Shown piece by piece: positions 14,872 to 22,273 of a stretch of DNA of 29,041 nucleotides. Positions within the stretch are counted from its first letter, which is position 1. Every line of letters begins with the position of its first letter. Under the pieces are notes generated by a model. That model was not told the DNA's origin, did no database searches, and was given only the letters and a program-made list of their open reading frames with translations. This DNA is from a virus, in the IMG/VR virus record IMGVR_UViG_3300033994_002212, positions 1 to 29,041 of that record; one strand, given 5' to 3'. Position numbers and translations under genes: made by a program.

Positions 14872-14887
14872 GGTAGCAAGGTGCTAA
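14872..14887 (+). promoter_or_regulatory. leader hairpin TAGCAAGGYGCTA (copy 1)
   Basis: TAGC-AAGGT-GCTA in the 5' leader is nearly identical to elements at 24648 and 25435. It precedes paralogous genes at 14916 and 25483, which points to shared post-transcriptional control. Confidence 0.6.
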
Positions 14888-14915
14888 CTTTGAGAAATGG
14901 AGAAAAACAAAACCC

Positions 14916-15248
14916 ATGTCAGTATCGACAGTAACTACAACAACTACAGTTAAAACTTCTGATGTTGTTGCCGTATTAGATGGAACTAACGCAGAACAGT
15001 TAATGCAGAGCTTTAACCAAGTTAAGGCAACTATTGCTGAACTAAAAAAAGAGCAAGAACAAATTGACGCACAACTTAGAGAACTTCTAAATGGCGCTGA
15101 AGTTGGAACGCTCAATGGTGTCACTCGACTAAAACTTGAACACAGAACTAAAAACTTTGTGGACATGGAAGTCTTGAAAAAAGATTTCAGCGAAATATAT
15201 GAAAAAGTCCAGAAGTCTACGCCTTGGACTTTCTTAAAGACTATTTAA
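14916..15248 (+). CDS. hypothetical protein, paralogue of the 25483 gene
   Basis: This 110-residue protein has a Thr/Val-rich N-terminus and a coiled-coil centre (SFNQVKATIAELKKEQEQIDAQLRELL). Its C-terminal domain, LNGVTRLKLEHRTKNFVDMEVLKKDFSEIYEKVQKSTPW, resembles the small domain that follows YqaJ-type phage exonucleases (INGxPVVxWK...FDxxxLKxxHPExYxxYxKxSxxRxF). The same plan occurs in the gene at 25483. A DNA-recombination link is inference from that resemblance. A terminator follows. Confidence 0.7.
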   Translation: MSVSTVTTTTTVKTSDVVAVLDGTNAEQLMQSFNQVKATIAELKKEQEQIDAQLRELLNGAEVGTLNGVTRLKLEHRTKNFVDMEVLKKDFSEIYEKVQKSTPWTFLKTI

Positions 15249-15264
15249 GATAGTTCACAAAGAT

Positions 15265-15300
15265 TAGTTGGGTTGGAGATCCCAGCCCAACTTTTCTTTT
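15265..15300 (+). terminator. intrinsic terminator
   Basis: AGTTGGGTTGG pairs with CCAGCCCAACT (one wobble), followed by TTTTCTTTT. Confidence 0.8.
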
Positions 15301-15305
15301 ACAGT

Positions 15306-15352
15306 AATATTTTTTAGGGGTACTTGACAACAAAAGCTTTAGTCTTTATAAT
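15306..15352 (+). promoter_or_regulatory. promoter of the 15376 gene with box A just upstream
   Basis: Box A (15306-15320) ends 3 bp before TTGACA (15324-15329). A 17-bp spacer leads to TATAAT (15347-15352). AAGGAGA follows as ribosome site. There is no TTGTCAG box. Confidence 0.85.
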
Positions 15353-15375
15353 AAAAATAAGAAAAGGAGATTTAT

Positions 15376-15651
15376 ATGAGAGAAGTAAAAGTTTTACACT
15401 ATTTTGCAGTTGATGGAAATTATGGTGATGCAAGTGGTTTAACAATTATTGACACAACTGATTGGACAGAAGAAGACTTTACTCATATTGAGGAAGTTAG
15501 GGACCAAGACAGACCTCTTGCTGCCAGAGCTGTCTCAGAGTGGATAGAAAAAGGTAGAGGTAATAGTGACCAAGACCCAGAGTCTTACAAAGTCTTTGAC
15601 TTATTAGGTATCGAGTACCAATGGGTTGATGATGAATCAGTAAAAGAGTAA
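15376..15651 (+). CDS. hypothetical acidic protein
   Basis: The 91-residue protein begins MREVKVLHYFAVDGNYGDAS and is strongly acidic throughout, with no recognisable motif. An AAGGAG ribosome site lies before the ATG and a perfect consensus promoter precedes it. Small acidic phage proteins are sometimes DNA mimics, but nothing beyond charge supports that here. Confidence 0.7.
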   Translation: MREVKVLHYFAVDGNYGDASGLTIIDTTDWTEEDFTHIEEVRDQDRPLAARAVSEWIEKGRGNSDQDPESYKVFDLLGIEYQWVDDESVKE

Positions 15652-15663
15652 ACACGCCCCAAG

Positions 15664-15692
15664 TTGCAAATGTCACTTGGATAATGTATTAT
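15664..15692 (+). promoter_or_regulatory. promoter of the 15719-17345 operon
   Basis: TTGCAA (15664-15669), ATGTCAC (15670-15676, variant box), 10 nt, TATTAT (15687-15692). The leader is TAGAAAGGAAAGTGAGGAAAC. Confidence 0.8.
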
Positions 15693-15718
15693 AGAGTTAG
15701 AAAGGAAAGTGAGGAAAC

Positions 15719-16231
15719 ATGATTGACAAAGAAAGTAAAGTACAAGGTTATTCCGTGTACGCAGAACTTGGAAGAGAAGATAAATTATCTCTCGTTCAAT
15801 TCTTTATCACTCCTGACGGATATACAGAGGTAGGACAGTTTGTCCCTGCTCGTTTGTATTACCGACAATTACACTCTCATGCACCAAAGCGTCAATGGCG
15901 TATTACAACCATTAACGAAGCAAATGCCATGAGTTTGATTGAATCAGGTAGTTCAATTAGTGCTATCTACCCAGCAAAGTCTAGAGAAGAGTTTGTGATT
16001 GAGAGATTACAAGGCAACTTTAGAAGTATAGTTCAGAGACTTATTATGGGTTCGGGTTCAGGTGGTTCAGCAAATTGGAAACTTATTTACAACCCAATAG
16101 TTGTAGAAGTTTCTAATAAGGATATGAGAGATGTTGCTTTAAGTAGAACTCCTACAAAAGTTGTCTATCGTATTCAACAGGCGAAAAAGGGTATGAAATA
16201 TCCAGAAGCGCTAACAATAACCAAAAGATAA
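15719..16231 (+). CDS. hypothetical protein, first gene of the AAA+ operon
   Basis: This 170-residue protein is not recognised. It has a beta-rich N-terminal half (YSVYAELGREDKLSLVQFFITPDGYTEVGQFVPARLYY), a helical middle (EEFVIERLQGNFRSIVQRLI) and a Gly/Ser linker GSGSGGS. It shares a promoter with the AAA+ ATPase, 25 bp upstream of it, so it may be a partner or adaptor of that machine (inference from position). Confidence 0.7.
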   Translation: MIDKESKVQGYSVYAELGREDKLSLVQFFITPDGYTEVGQFVPARLYYRQLHSHAPKRQWRITTINEANAMSLIESGSSISAIYPAKSREEFVIERLQGNFRSIVQRLIMGSGSGGSANWKLIYNPIVVEVSNKDMRDVALSRTPTKVVYRIQQAKKGMKYPEALTITKR

Positions 16232-16256
16232 TTGTTCAGAGAAAAGTGAGGAAAAT

Positions 16257-17345
16257 ATGAACAACGAAGAATTAAAAGATAAATTAAAAGAGTTAGGTCC
16301 TAGTGGTGTTGCAACTTTTGAACAACCATTAGTTAGTCGTACCCTTTGGGAAATGCTAGTTGATGTAACAACTCAGAAACTTGATGTTGAAGCACAACTA
16401 AGACTTAACTCAGATGTTACGCCTTACGGAAGATTTATAGAAAGAGCGTCAGGTGAAGCACGCAAACCAAGAGCTGTGAGAAAAACAGTTGTTGCACTTG
16501 ATGAAACTTCTCAGGAAGATATTTATATTCGTCCAAATGGCGATAAGTATCATGCTCGCAAGTGGGGAAACTTTCAAGATGTTTCTGCACTACGCAAAGC
16601 AAGAGAAGCAACACAAAAGTATTTCTCTGAAAGTATTGGTTCACCAATGTTTACCATGCTTTATGGTGCGCCAGGAACAGGTAAAACTGCACTTATCGAG
16701 GCTGCGTTTGCAGAACAAGAGGGTGGAGTTTACACACTCATGGGAACAGGTGATACAGAAGTCGCTGATTTAGTTGGTGGTTATGTACAAACTCCTAGTG
16801 GTGGTTTCGAGTGGATTGACGGAGATTTAGTAAAAGCTGCAGAAAATGGTGGCGTTTACTTTGTTGATGAAATTGGTTTGATTGACCCGAAAGTTTTATC
16901 TGTACTTTACGGACTAATGGACGGACGCAGAGAATTAAAAGTCAATGCGAATCCTGAAAGACCAATAGTTAAAGCAGACCCCAATTTCTTTGTGGTTGCT
17001 GCAACTAATCCAAATGCTCCAGGAGTTAGATTAAGTGAAGCATTAGTTTCTCGTTTCACTTTGCAAGCAGAAATGACAACTGATTGGGACCTTGCTCGCA
17101 AGTTAGGTGTACCAACAACTTTAGTTACTGCTGCACAAAACCTATCTAAGAAACAAAGTTCAGGCGAAACTTCTTGGGCACCACAAATGCGAGAACTTCT
17201 TGCGTTTCGTGATATCAACAATGAGTTTGGAACTGACTTTGCAATTTCAAACTTGCTCGCGTCCTCACCTGAGTTGGACAGACCTTTAGTGGCTGATGTC
17301 CTAACTCGAGTGTTTGGCGAAGAGTGCAGACCTGCCAAGATTTAG
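16257..17345 (+). CDS. MoxR/CobS-like AAA+ ATPase
   Basis: The 362-residue ATPase has Walker A GAPGTGKT (137-144), Walker B VYFVDEIG (about 200-207), sensor-1 ATNPN (about 249-253) and an SRF motif (265-267) at the arginine-finger position. The inserted GGVYFVDEIGLIDPKVLSVLYGLMDGRREL segment is typical of the AAA_5/MoxR group. These rings remodel partner proteins and usually act with a VWA-domain protein, which is the next gene. GTGAGG precedes the ATG. Cyanophages carry the related cobS, but cobaltochelatase activity is not implied here. Confidence 0.93.
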   Translation: MNNEELKDKLKELGPSGVATFEQPLVSRTLWEMLVDVTTQKLDVEAQLRLNSDVTPYGRFIERASGEARKPRAVRKTVVALDETSQEDIYIRPNGDKYHARKWGNFQDVSALRKAREATQKYFSESIGSPMFTMLYGAPGTGKTALIEAAFAEQEGGVYTLMGTGDTEVADLVGGYVQTPSGGFEWIDGDLVKAAENGGVYFVDEIGLIDPKVLSVLYGLMDGRRELKVNANPERPIVKADPNFFVVAATNPNAPGVRLSEALVSRFTLQAEMTTDWDLARKLGVPTTLVTAAQNLSKKQSSGETSWAPQMRELLAFRDINNEFGTDFAISNLLASSPELDRPLVADVLTRVFGEECRPAKI

Positions 17346-17364
17346 CCTCACTTTCTCTTGGCAG
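17332..17364 (+). repeat. hairpin at the end of the AAA+ gene
   Basis: CTGCCAAGA (17332-17340, in the last codons) is exactly complementary to TCTTGGCAG (17356-17364). No T-run follows; it may slow or partly stop transcription before the VWA gene promoter. Confidence 0.6.
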
Positions 17365-17371
17365 ACATGGG

Positions 17372-17411
17372 GGGTGGGAGTTTGACTCTCACCCCTTTCA
17401 TGCTCTATAAT
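17372..17411 (+). promoter_or_regulatory. promoter of the VWA gene, -35 inside a hairpin loop
   Basis: TTGACT (17382-17387) and TATAAT (17406-17411) are 18 bp apart. The -35 lies between GGGGTGGGAG and CTCTCACCCC, an inverted repeat that may be an operator. Confidence 0.8.
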
Positions 17412-17435
17412 AGATTATGAAAGGACACAAATATT

Positions 17436-19211
17436 ATGGGACACATTAAATTAAATGAAACACGCGCACAAGTTACTCCTAGCGAGTGGTTGAAAGTTGG
17501 CGCAAATATAACAACTCTAGTAAATGAGTTTGCTAGAAGAAGCGACTTAGTTGCTTATGTAGGACCTAATGCAGGTGGTTCTGCCCCTGCATGCTTTATT
17601 CCAGAAACAGCAGAAATAGAAGTAAATGTAGGTATTGCTTTTGGTAATGCAACAACACCAGAACAAATTAAAGATTTAACACAAAGAAAGAATCAGTTTG
17701 AGTTTCCAAAAGCTGTAGGTGCAATCTTGCATGAAGCGTTCCACGCTAGGTTCTCTAGGTGGGATATTAAAAAAGCCATGGAAGAATTGACAGATAAAGA
17801 TGAGTTTGACGCTTTAATGTTGTTAGAAGAATCTCGTATTGAGGGTAGAGGTTTATCAACTGATAACACCTTTCGTCCTTTCTTGCGCTCCTGCGCTATG
17901 GAAATTGTTGTAGATGAAGCAGAGGAAAAGTTTAAGAACTCTTCTTCTGTATCTTCTGCTGCCTTTTTAGTTGGTTTAGTATTAGCAAGAGTTGAAGCAG
18001 GAGTTCTACTTGAAGAAGAAGTAGAAAGTCTTAGCAAAATTCTTAATGATTTCTTAGGAGCAGAATTAGTTTCTAAGTTAGTTGAACTTGCCCGAAAGTT
18101 TCAGACACACACTATAGATACAAATATGGAATTAACTTATCCAATCGCAAAAGAGTGGGTAAAACTTATTCGTGAAAAGAAAGAAGAAAAAGGCGAAAAT
18201 AATGAAGAGAACAAACAACTACAACAAATGTTTGTTGAAGCATTAAAAGAAGCTTTACAAGAAACTAAAGACCAAGTTGAAACTTCTTCCACTAGCGAAG
18301 TTATAGAAATGGAACAAGACGAAGAGTGGAAAGAAATTGTTAAAGGAAGAAAAGACAGGTCAAAGTTAGAAGAAGAGCATACAGAAATTGCAAAAGAAGT
18401 TTATTCAGACGGAACTTCTGCAACAGATAACTCTACTTCTAGCGTAATAGTTGATGTTAGAAAACCTAACTCTGACGAAAGAGTTGCAGCAGTAAAAGTT
18501 GCACAGATACTTGAACGCGCAAAATATCGCGAGCGTGACGAGTTTGAAATTAACAGCGTAACTCCTCCAGGAAGATTGCGTACTCGTAGTTTGGTTCAAG
18601 CAAGTGCTATGAAAGAACGAGGAGTTAACACTCCTACCGAAGCGTGGCGCAGAACTATACGCAAACACACAGAGGACCCAACTTTGTCTGTAGGAATTAT
18701 GGTTGACATTTCAGGGTCAATGCACCCTGCCATGGGACCAATGGCTTCAACAGCGTGGATTATGAGTGAAGCAGTTAGAAGAGTACAAGGTAAAGTTTCT
18801 ATGGTTTACTTTGGAAATTCTGTATTCCCAACTTTACGAGTAGGTCAGAAGTTGGATAATGTGACAACTTATTCAGCAGTTGATAATACTGAACAGTTTG
18901 ACAGAGGATTTAAGGCGTTAAATGGAAACCTTAATTTACTCGGTGGTCGAGGTGCAAGATTATTAGTTGTTGTTAGTGACGCTAACTACAAAAGAGTCGA
19001 GGCAGAAAAGGCTTTGCGTTGGGTACAGGAGTGCGCTAAGTCAGGCGTTGGAGTGTTGTTTATTCCAATCCACCAAGATTATTATGCACAAAAGTTGTGT
19101 AACAACACAGGTGCAGTAGTTTTGTCGGGTACAGTTAATCCAGCAGAAGTTGCCACAGAAATTGGTAAAGCGGCAGGCAAGGCGCTACAAAAAGCATCGG
19201 TTGCCCCTTAA
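17436..19211 (+). CDS. CobT-like VWA protein with N-terminal metallopeptidase motif
   Basis: The 591-residue protein has three parts. Residues about 1-240 contain HEAFH (99-103) followed by LLEESRIEGR (about 129-138), the zinc-protease-like pair seen in VWA-associated putative metallopeptidases. Residues about 245-345 are highly charged, Glu/Lys-rich linker. Residues about 415-591 are a VWA domain with the MIDAS motif DISGS (424-428). With the MoxR ATPase upstream this is an AAA+/VWA chaperone pair like CobS/CobT. AAGGA lies 12 nt before the ATG; a 10-codon frame (17417-17449) begins earlier in the leader. Confidence 0.88.
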   Translation: MGHIKLNETRAQVTPSEWLKVGANITTLVNEFARRSDLVAYVGPNAGGSAPACFIPETAEIEVNVGIAFGNATTPEQIKDLTQRKNQFEFPKAVGAILHEAFHARFSRWDIKKAMEELTDKDEFDALMLLEESRIEGRGLSTDNTFRPFLRSCAMEIVVDEAEEKFKNSSSVSSAAFLVGLVLARVEAGVLLEEEVESLSKILNDFLGAELVSKLVELARKFQTHTIDTNMELTYPIAKEWVKLIREKKEEKGENNEENKQLQQMFVEALKEALQETKDQVETSSTSEVIEMEQDEEWKEIVKGRKDRSKLEEEHTEIAKEVYSDGTSATDNSTSSVIVDVRKPNSDERVAAVKVAQILERAKYRERDEFEINSVTPPGRLRTRSLVQASAMKERGVNTPTEAWRRTIRKHTEDPTLSVGIMVDISGSMHPAMGPMASTAWIMSEAVRRVQGKVSMVYFGNSVFPTLRVGQKLDNVTTYSAVDNTEQFDRGFKALNGNLNLLGGRGARLLVVVSDANYKRVEAEKALRWVQECAKSGVGVLFIPIHQDYYAQKLCNNTGAVVLSGTVNPAEVATEIGKAAGKALQKASVAP

Positions 19212-19224
19212 CCTTAATAGAGTT

Positions 19225-19310
19225 CCTGCTAGGCGTGAGACCCTTTCTTTGGGTATTCGTCCTTCCAGCGAGTAGTGTCCACTCGCGTCTAGCAGGTTCA
19301 TTTTTTTTTT
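19225..19310 (+). ncRNA. candidate structured RNA / complex terminator after the VWA gene
   Basis: A 15-bp outer stem joins CCTGCTAGGCGTGAG (19225-19239) to CTCGCGTCTAGCAGG (19282-19296, wobbles included). Inside are ACCC-TTTCTTT-GGGT (19240-19254) and CGAGT/ACTCG (19269-19285), the latter competing with the outer stem. Ten T residues follow at 19301-19310. The alternative pairings are more than a simple terminator needs. Confidence 0.6.
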
Positions 19311-19343
19311 ACGGCAAGCAAACCTTCCCCGAGCAAAGAAATT

Positions 19344-19400
19344 AAAGTTATTATTTCCCGAGCTCGGATCTGCAGCTAGCAAAATATTTTTTAGGGGAAC
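19344..19400. repeat. box B then box A upstream of the 19438 gene
   Basis: Box B (AAAGTTATTATTTCCC, 19344-19359), a linker with GAGCTC and CAGCTAGC, then box A (19383-19400), which ends 2 bp before the promoter -35. The A/B order is reversed relative to other copies. Confidence 0.8.
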
Positions 19401-19402
19401 TC

Positions 19403-19431
19403 TTGACAAGCGGCTTGACTTACTCTATAAT
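19403..19431 (+). promoter_or_regulatory. consensus leaderless promoter of the 19438 gene
   Basis: TTGACA (19403-19408), 17 bp, TATAAT (19426-19431). TATAAT occupies -12 to -7 of the ATG, so transcription should start at the start codon. No ribosome site. Confidence 0.9.
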
Positions 19432-19437
19432 AGATTT

Positions 19438-19905
19438 ATGGAGAAGATAACAGCTGACGGGCAAGGAACTCTTAAAGTTAAATGGAAAATACCTACTCCA
19501 AAAACTTACAGGCAAGACGCAGTATTTTATACGGGTTTAGATTGCATAGCAGAAATTACTTTAGAACAAGACGGCTTGGATTGGAGTCTGCTTGTTTATT
19601 GTGACGGAGAGACTCGCTACCAAGATACACAGGGAAATGTTTACCGTAATGGTGAAGGCTTAATCTCTGCTGGATACAACACGGATAAAAAACTTTCTCG
19701 CGCTTTAGAAGAAGAAAAACTAATCCACATTAACAATTCCTGGTTTGATTTCTATTCTATGGACGGAGAACACCTTGACTATGTTACTCATGAAATTAAA
19801 GAAATGATACAAGGTGCAGAAAGTTTGCTATCCGAAATACTCGTTAACGGAAGATATTTTGGGGGAGAAAAGTCTGACGGAACTTTTGTTCCCATGTACG
19901 GATAG
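19438..19905 (+). CDS. hypothetical protein, leaderless
   Basis: This 155-residue acidic, beta-rich protein begins MEKITADGQGTLKVKWKIPT and contains LDWSLLVYCDGETRY and a late helix EIKEMIQGAESLLSEILV. No family is recognised. The ATG lies exactly at the expected transcription start, so the start is well supported without a ribosome site. Confidence 0.75.
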   Translation: MEKITADGQGTLKVKWKIPTPKTYRQDAVFYTGLDCIAEITLEQDGLDWSLLVYCDGETRYQDTQGNVYRNGEGLISAGYNTDKKLSRALEEEKLIHINNSWFDFYSMDGEHLDYVTHEIKEMIQGAESLLSEILVNGRYFGGEKSDGTFVPMYG

Positions 19906-19916
19906 TAACTACTTAC

Positions 19917-19946
19917 TTGACTTTTGTCAGTTGTTAGTTATATAAT
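19917..19946 (+). promoter_or_regulatory. TTGTCAG-type promoter of the 19973 gene
   Basis: TTGACT (19917-19922), TTGTCAG (19924-19930), 10 nt, TATAAT (19941-19946), then leader TAGAAAGAGAGGAAAC. Confidence 0.9.
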
Positions 19947-19972
19947 AGATTTAGAAAGAGAGGAAACAAACT

Positions 19973-20524
19973 ATGCATGTTGCACAGGTTTTACTTATCG
20001 AAGCAGATAGTCACGAACAAGCTGTATCGAGAGTAGAAAACAAATTAACTATTGACGGACTTTCCCCCGATTGGTCTGATTGGCATGGCGAAGGCGCTTT
20101 TGGTTCAGGTCTTGCTGGCCGCTGGGCTGGAGATGTTTTTGGAGAAAAACACCCACAAGGTTCAATGCGCTATGAAGATGACCCAGAACTTGCAGAAAAA
20201 GTAATTAAAGACTTTCTATCTGCTCGCAGTATTGAAGTTAAACATTGTCTCGAGGGACTTGGAAATAGTTTTGACTTAAATACTTATGTGTTTAACTACA
20301 ACCCAGAAGTTGAACCAGAGATGAATCACGAATACTTTGAGGGTCGTATGAAGTTATGGCAAGCAAAGTCTATTTTACAAATACTTAGTGGAGAGTGGAA
20401 CTCTTCTTCTGGTGTCTATGACATGGAAGAGTACACGGCTGAACTTAGGTATTTCAGAGAGAAACTTGCTGACCCTGAAAAAAGAGGTAATCAGTACTTA
20501 GTTGTGGTTGATTTCCATTTCTAA
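19973..20524 (+). CDS. hypothetical protein
   Basis: The 183-residue protein begins MHVAQVLLIEADSHEQAVSR and contains DWSDWHGEGAFGSGLAGRWAGDVFG, a mid helical part and an end FLVVVDFHF-like QYLVVVDFHF. The opening VLIEADSxEQAVxxV looks like phage proteins that start with a small ferredoxin-like unit. Similar GRWAGD phrases occur in the gene at 26335. Function unknown. GAGAGGAAAC is the ribosome site. Confidence 0.75.
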   Translation: MHVAQVLLIEADSHEQAVSRVENKLTIDGLSPDWSDWHGEGAFGSGLAGRWAGDVFGEKHPQGSMRYEDDPELAEKVIKDFLSARSIEVKHCLEGLGNSFDLNTYVFNYNPEVEPEMNHEYFEGRMKLWQAKSILQILSGEWNSSSGVYDMEEYTAELRYFREKLADPEKRGNQYLVVVDFHF

Positions 20525-20531
20525 AATGAGG

Positions 20532-20560
20532 TTGCTTTTGTCGGTAGTGAGTGTTATAAT
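20532..20560 (+). promoter_or_regulatory. TTGTCAG-type leaderless promoter of the 20567 gene
   Basis: TTGCTT (20532-20537), TTGTCGG (20538-20544), 10 nt, TATAAT (20555-20560), which lies at -12 to -7 of the ATG. Confidence 0.9.
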
Positions 20561-20566
20561 AGTTTT

Positions 20567-20812
20567 ATGAGAGAAATTAAAAGAACTAAACCTACGGCTT
20601 GCCGTTGGGAAACAACACTCACTATCTTCAATGAAAATAAAAACTACGAAGTTTCTTTTTTGTTTGACGAAGAGGGCGTAGAAGACCACACAATCGCTTA
20701 TTGGGTTGATGATATCCAGGTTACTGATGAAAGAGTTATTCCAGATGAAATAACTAATTATGTCATGGGCTTGGGATACAATGATTTAATGAAAGGTTCG
20801 GGCAAAAAATAA
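20567..20812 (+). CDS. hypothetical protein, leaderless
   Basis: This 81-residue protein begins MREIKRTKPTACRWETTLTI and is a compact beta-rich protein with an acidic end. It has no ribosome site and starts at the predicted transcription start. The next ATG follows its stop immediately. Not recognised. Confidence 0.75.
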   Translation: MREIKRTKPTACRWETTLTIFNENKNYEVSFLFDEEGVEDHTIAYWVDDIQVTDERVIPDEITNYVMGLGYNDLMKGSGKK

Positions 20813-21121
20813 ATGACAAATGATACAGAGAAAATAAACATAGAAATATCCAGGGAAGAACTAGATATTTTAGTCGGCTCGGTTGGAGCTTTTCTTTCCG
20901 AGCACGAAAAGTGGATTAAGAACTACAACCCCGAAGATAACTTTTTTGGGGGAAAAGAAGTAGGCGGCGTGAAGCAAGAGATATTCTTTGCCATGCTTTC
21001 TGAAAAAATGACGGCTACACATCTTCTCCACAAGTTCGCTGCCATACTTGGTTGGAGCGAAGAAGAAGTAACCGAGTACGAGAAAATAATTGAAAAAGAA
21101 GTTTACGGCAAGGATTTGTAG
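20813..21121 (+). CDS. hypothetical helical protein
   Basis: This 102-residue acidic protein is predicted helical, with ISREELDILVGSVGAFLSEHEKWI, then EIFFAMLSEKMTATHLLHKFAAILGWSEEEVTEYEKII. It is co-transcribed with 20567, with no intergenic base; its only upstream signal is a poor GGGCAAAAAATAA. Not recognised. Confidence 0.7.
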   Translation: MTNDTEKINIEISREELDILVGSVGAFLSEHEKWIKNYNPEDNFFGGKEVGGVKQEIFFAMLSEKMTATHLLHKFAAILGWSEEEVTEYEKIIEKEVYGKDL

Positions 21122-21154
21122 AACCAAATGAAAGATTATTTTTTAGGGGAAAAG

Positions 21155-21286
21155 ATGCTGCCCGATTTAAGCTATTTTGAAACGGGTCTTGTCTTTATAG
21201 GTTTTACTTTAATAACAATAACTATTATAATAACTATTTTTGACTATGCCAACAAGGGCAAGCACATAAACAGAAAGAGATGGTAA
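21155..21286 (+). CDS. 43-residue single-span membrane protein
   Basis: The frame starts at ATG 21155, 4 nt after AGGGGA of a box A copy (21136-21150). It has one strong membrane helix (about residues 11-29, rich in Ile and Thr) and a basic tail ending NRKRW. It fits between the genes at 20813 and 21294. Box A appears to serve as its ribosome site. Confidence 0.65.
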   Translation: MLPDLSYFETGLVFIGFTLITITIIITIFDYANKGKHINRKRW

Positions 21287-21293
21287 GGAAGAA

Positions 21294-21509
21294 ATGAAGA
21301 GTGAACTAATCTATGCAATACGGAAGCCAGACGAAATTAAAATACTTGACACCTTTAACAAAAAGTTAGACCGAGTTGAGCAACAGTTTAATGTCGAACT
21401 AAATCACATCTATAAAAATCTCAACAAGCAATTTGATTTAGTAGAGAAAAGAACCAAAACAAAGATTGACAAGGCTAAGAAAAAAGTTACGGCTGGGCTT
21501 GACAAGTAG
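21294..21509 (+). CDS. small coiled-coil protein
   Basis: This 71-residue, highly charged protein is one long helix with heptad-like spacing (KLDRVEQQFNVELNHIYKNLNKQFDLVEKRTKTKIDKAKKKV). AAGGAAGAA precedes the ATG. Its last codons contain the -35 of the next promoter (TTGACA at 21499). Function unknown. Confidence 0.7.
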   Translation: MKSELIYAIRKPDEIKILDTFNKKLDRVEQQFNVELNHIYKNLNKQFDLVEKRTKTKIDKAKKKVTAGLDK

Positions 21510-21527
21510 TTTCTAGTAATGTATTAT
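21499..21527 (+). promoter_or_regulatory. promoter of the 21548 gene, -35 inside the upstream gene
   Basis: TTGACA (21499-21504), 17 bp, TATTAT (21522-21527), then TAGAAGTAGAGAGGTGGGAAA. The -35 overlaps the last codons of the 21294 gene. Confidence 0.85.
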
Positions 21528-21547
21528 AGAAGTAGAGAGGTGGGAAA

Positions 21548-21793
21548 ATGACAAAAGATGTCACAGAAATATTTGAAAAGCAAACAGTTTTGATGAGAAC
21601 GCCAGTTTGTGGTATTTGTAGTCAAGAGGGTGAAGTTGAAGTTCCAGCAATCGGATTTATGGCAAGACAAATCGGTGCGCTAATTCAAGATGCTTTCCCC
21701 GACTTAGATAAAACTTTGCGCGAGCAAATTGTTTCAGGCACGCACCCAGCGTGTTGGGAAATTATGACAGGTGGATTTCCAGTTCCACAATAA
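21548..21793 (+). CDS. putative zinc-binding protein
   Basis: The 81-residue protein has VCGICSQEGEVEVP near the N-terminus. It continues with FMARQIGALIQDAFPDLDKTLREQIVSGTHPACWEIM, in which His and Cys could complete a zinc site with CGIC. GGTGGG precedes the ATG. It resembles small actinophage proteins of unknown role. Two terminator hairpins follow. Confidence 0.75.
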   Translation: MTKDVTEIFEKQTVLMRTPVCGICSQEGEVEVPAIGFMARQIGALIQDAFPDLDKTLREQIVSGTHPACWEIMTGGFPVPQ

Positions 21794-21796
21794 AAC

Positions 21797-21842
21797 TTTA
21801 ACGGCAAGAATACAAATTTCCCCTTTCTCTCTTGCCGTTAAA
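21797..21842. terminator. hairpin with perfect 13-bp stem
   Basis: TTTAACGGCAAGA pairs exactly with TCTTGCCGTTAAA. A/T-rich ends make it usable as a terminator in either direction. Confidence 0.7.
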
Positions 21843-21844
21843 CC

Positions 21845-21892
21845 AAAATGACTCCGAGCTTTTTGTGGGAAACGGGCTCGGGGTCATTTTTT
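21845..21892 (+). terminator. intrinsic terminator
   Basis: AAAATGACTCCGAGC pairs over 15 bp (one wobble) with GCTCGGGGTCATTTT, followed by TT. Confidence 0.85.
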
Positions 21893-21898
21893 ACTTGA

Positions 21899-22005
21899 GA
21901 TATTTTTTAGGGGAAGTGTTGCAGCTAGTTCGCGCAGCTAAAGTAAAAACTTTTGGTTCCGAGCTGCGCATCAGCTCCTCCCCCTAAAAAATATTTTCCA
22001 GCTGC
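21899..22005. repeat. composite repeat with inverted box A pair
   Basis: Box A (21899-21915), a diverged box B (21945-21960) and an inverted box A (21981-21995) form a mirror-like unit with five AGCT sites. Confidence 0.75.
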
Positions 22006-22023
22006 TGGGGCACACGAGAAAAA

Positions 22024-22060
22024 AATTACCCCCCGTATTTCTACGAGGGGTAACTTTTAT
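22024..22060 (-). terminator. terminator of the minus-strand gene pair
   Basis: ATTACCCC and GGGGTAAC arms with CGTA/TACG form a stem of about 13 bp with one mismatch; A/T-runs flank both sides, so it may act on both strands. Confidence 0.8.
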
Positions 22061-22064
22061 TTGA

Positions 22065-22259
22065 TTAGGCAGGCATCGCGGTAATCGCGTAAGTGTCTAA
22101 ACGATCACGGAAGTCTGTTCCGTGTATTTGATAACCAATCTTGATGCCTTCGTCAATAATAATGTTTGACGTTTCTTCATCTAGATGGTTGATGTTACTC
22201 TCAACGAGAACATCTGCTTCACCGTATTTTCCAACGAAGGATACTCTATAAATTTTCAC
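22065..22259 (-). CDS. small hypothetical protein (GTG start)
   Basis: I start this 64-residue protein (MKIYRVSFVGKYGEADVLVE) at GTG 22259. It is preceded by GAGGAAAAACCAAACC, the same leader found before the gene at 22739. A longer frame from ATG 22295 overlaps the upstream gene and ignores this signal. Beta-alpha pattern; function unknown. It is the second gene of a two-gene minus-strand operon. Confidence 0.7.
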   Translation of the reverse strand: MKIYRVSFVGKYGEADVLVESNINHLDEETSNIIIDEGIKIGYQIHGTDFRDRLDTYAITAMPA

Positions 22260-22273
22260 GGTTTGGTTTTTCC

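Noticed and set aside
17417-17449. 10-codon leader peptide before the VWA gene
   Set aside because: The ATG is near the transcription start but out of frame, very short and without regulatory codons.
19185-19409. 74-codon minus-strand frame
   Set aside because: It spans the structured RNA, a promoter and the A/B repeats, ends inside the VWA gene and has no ribosome site; its openness comes from the repeats.
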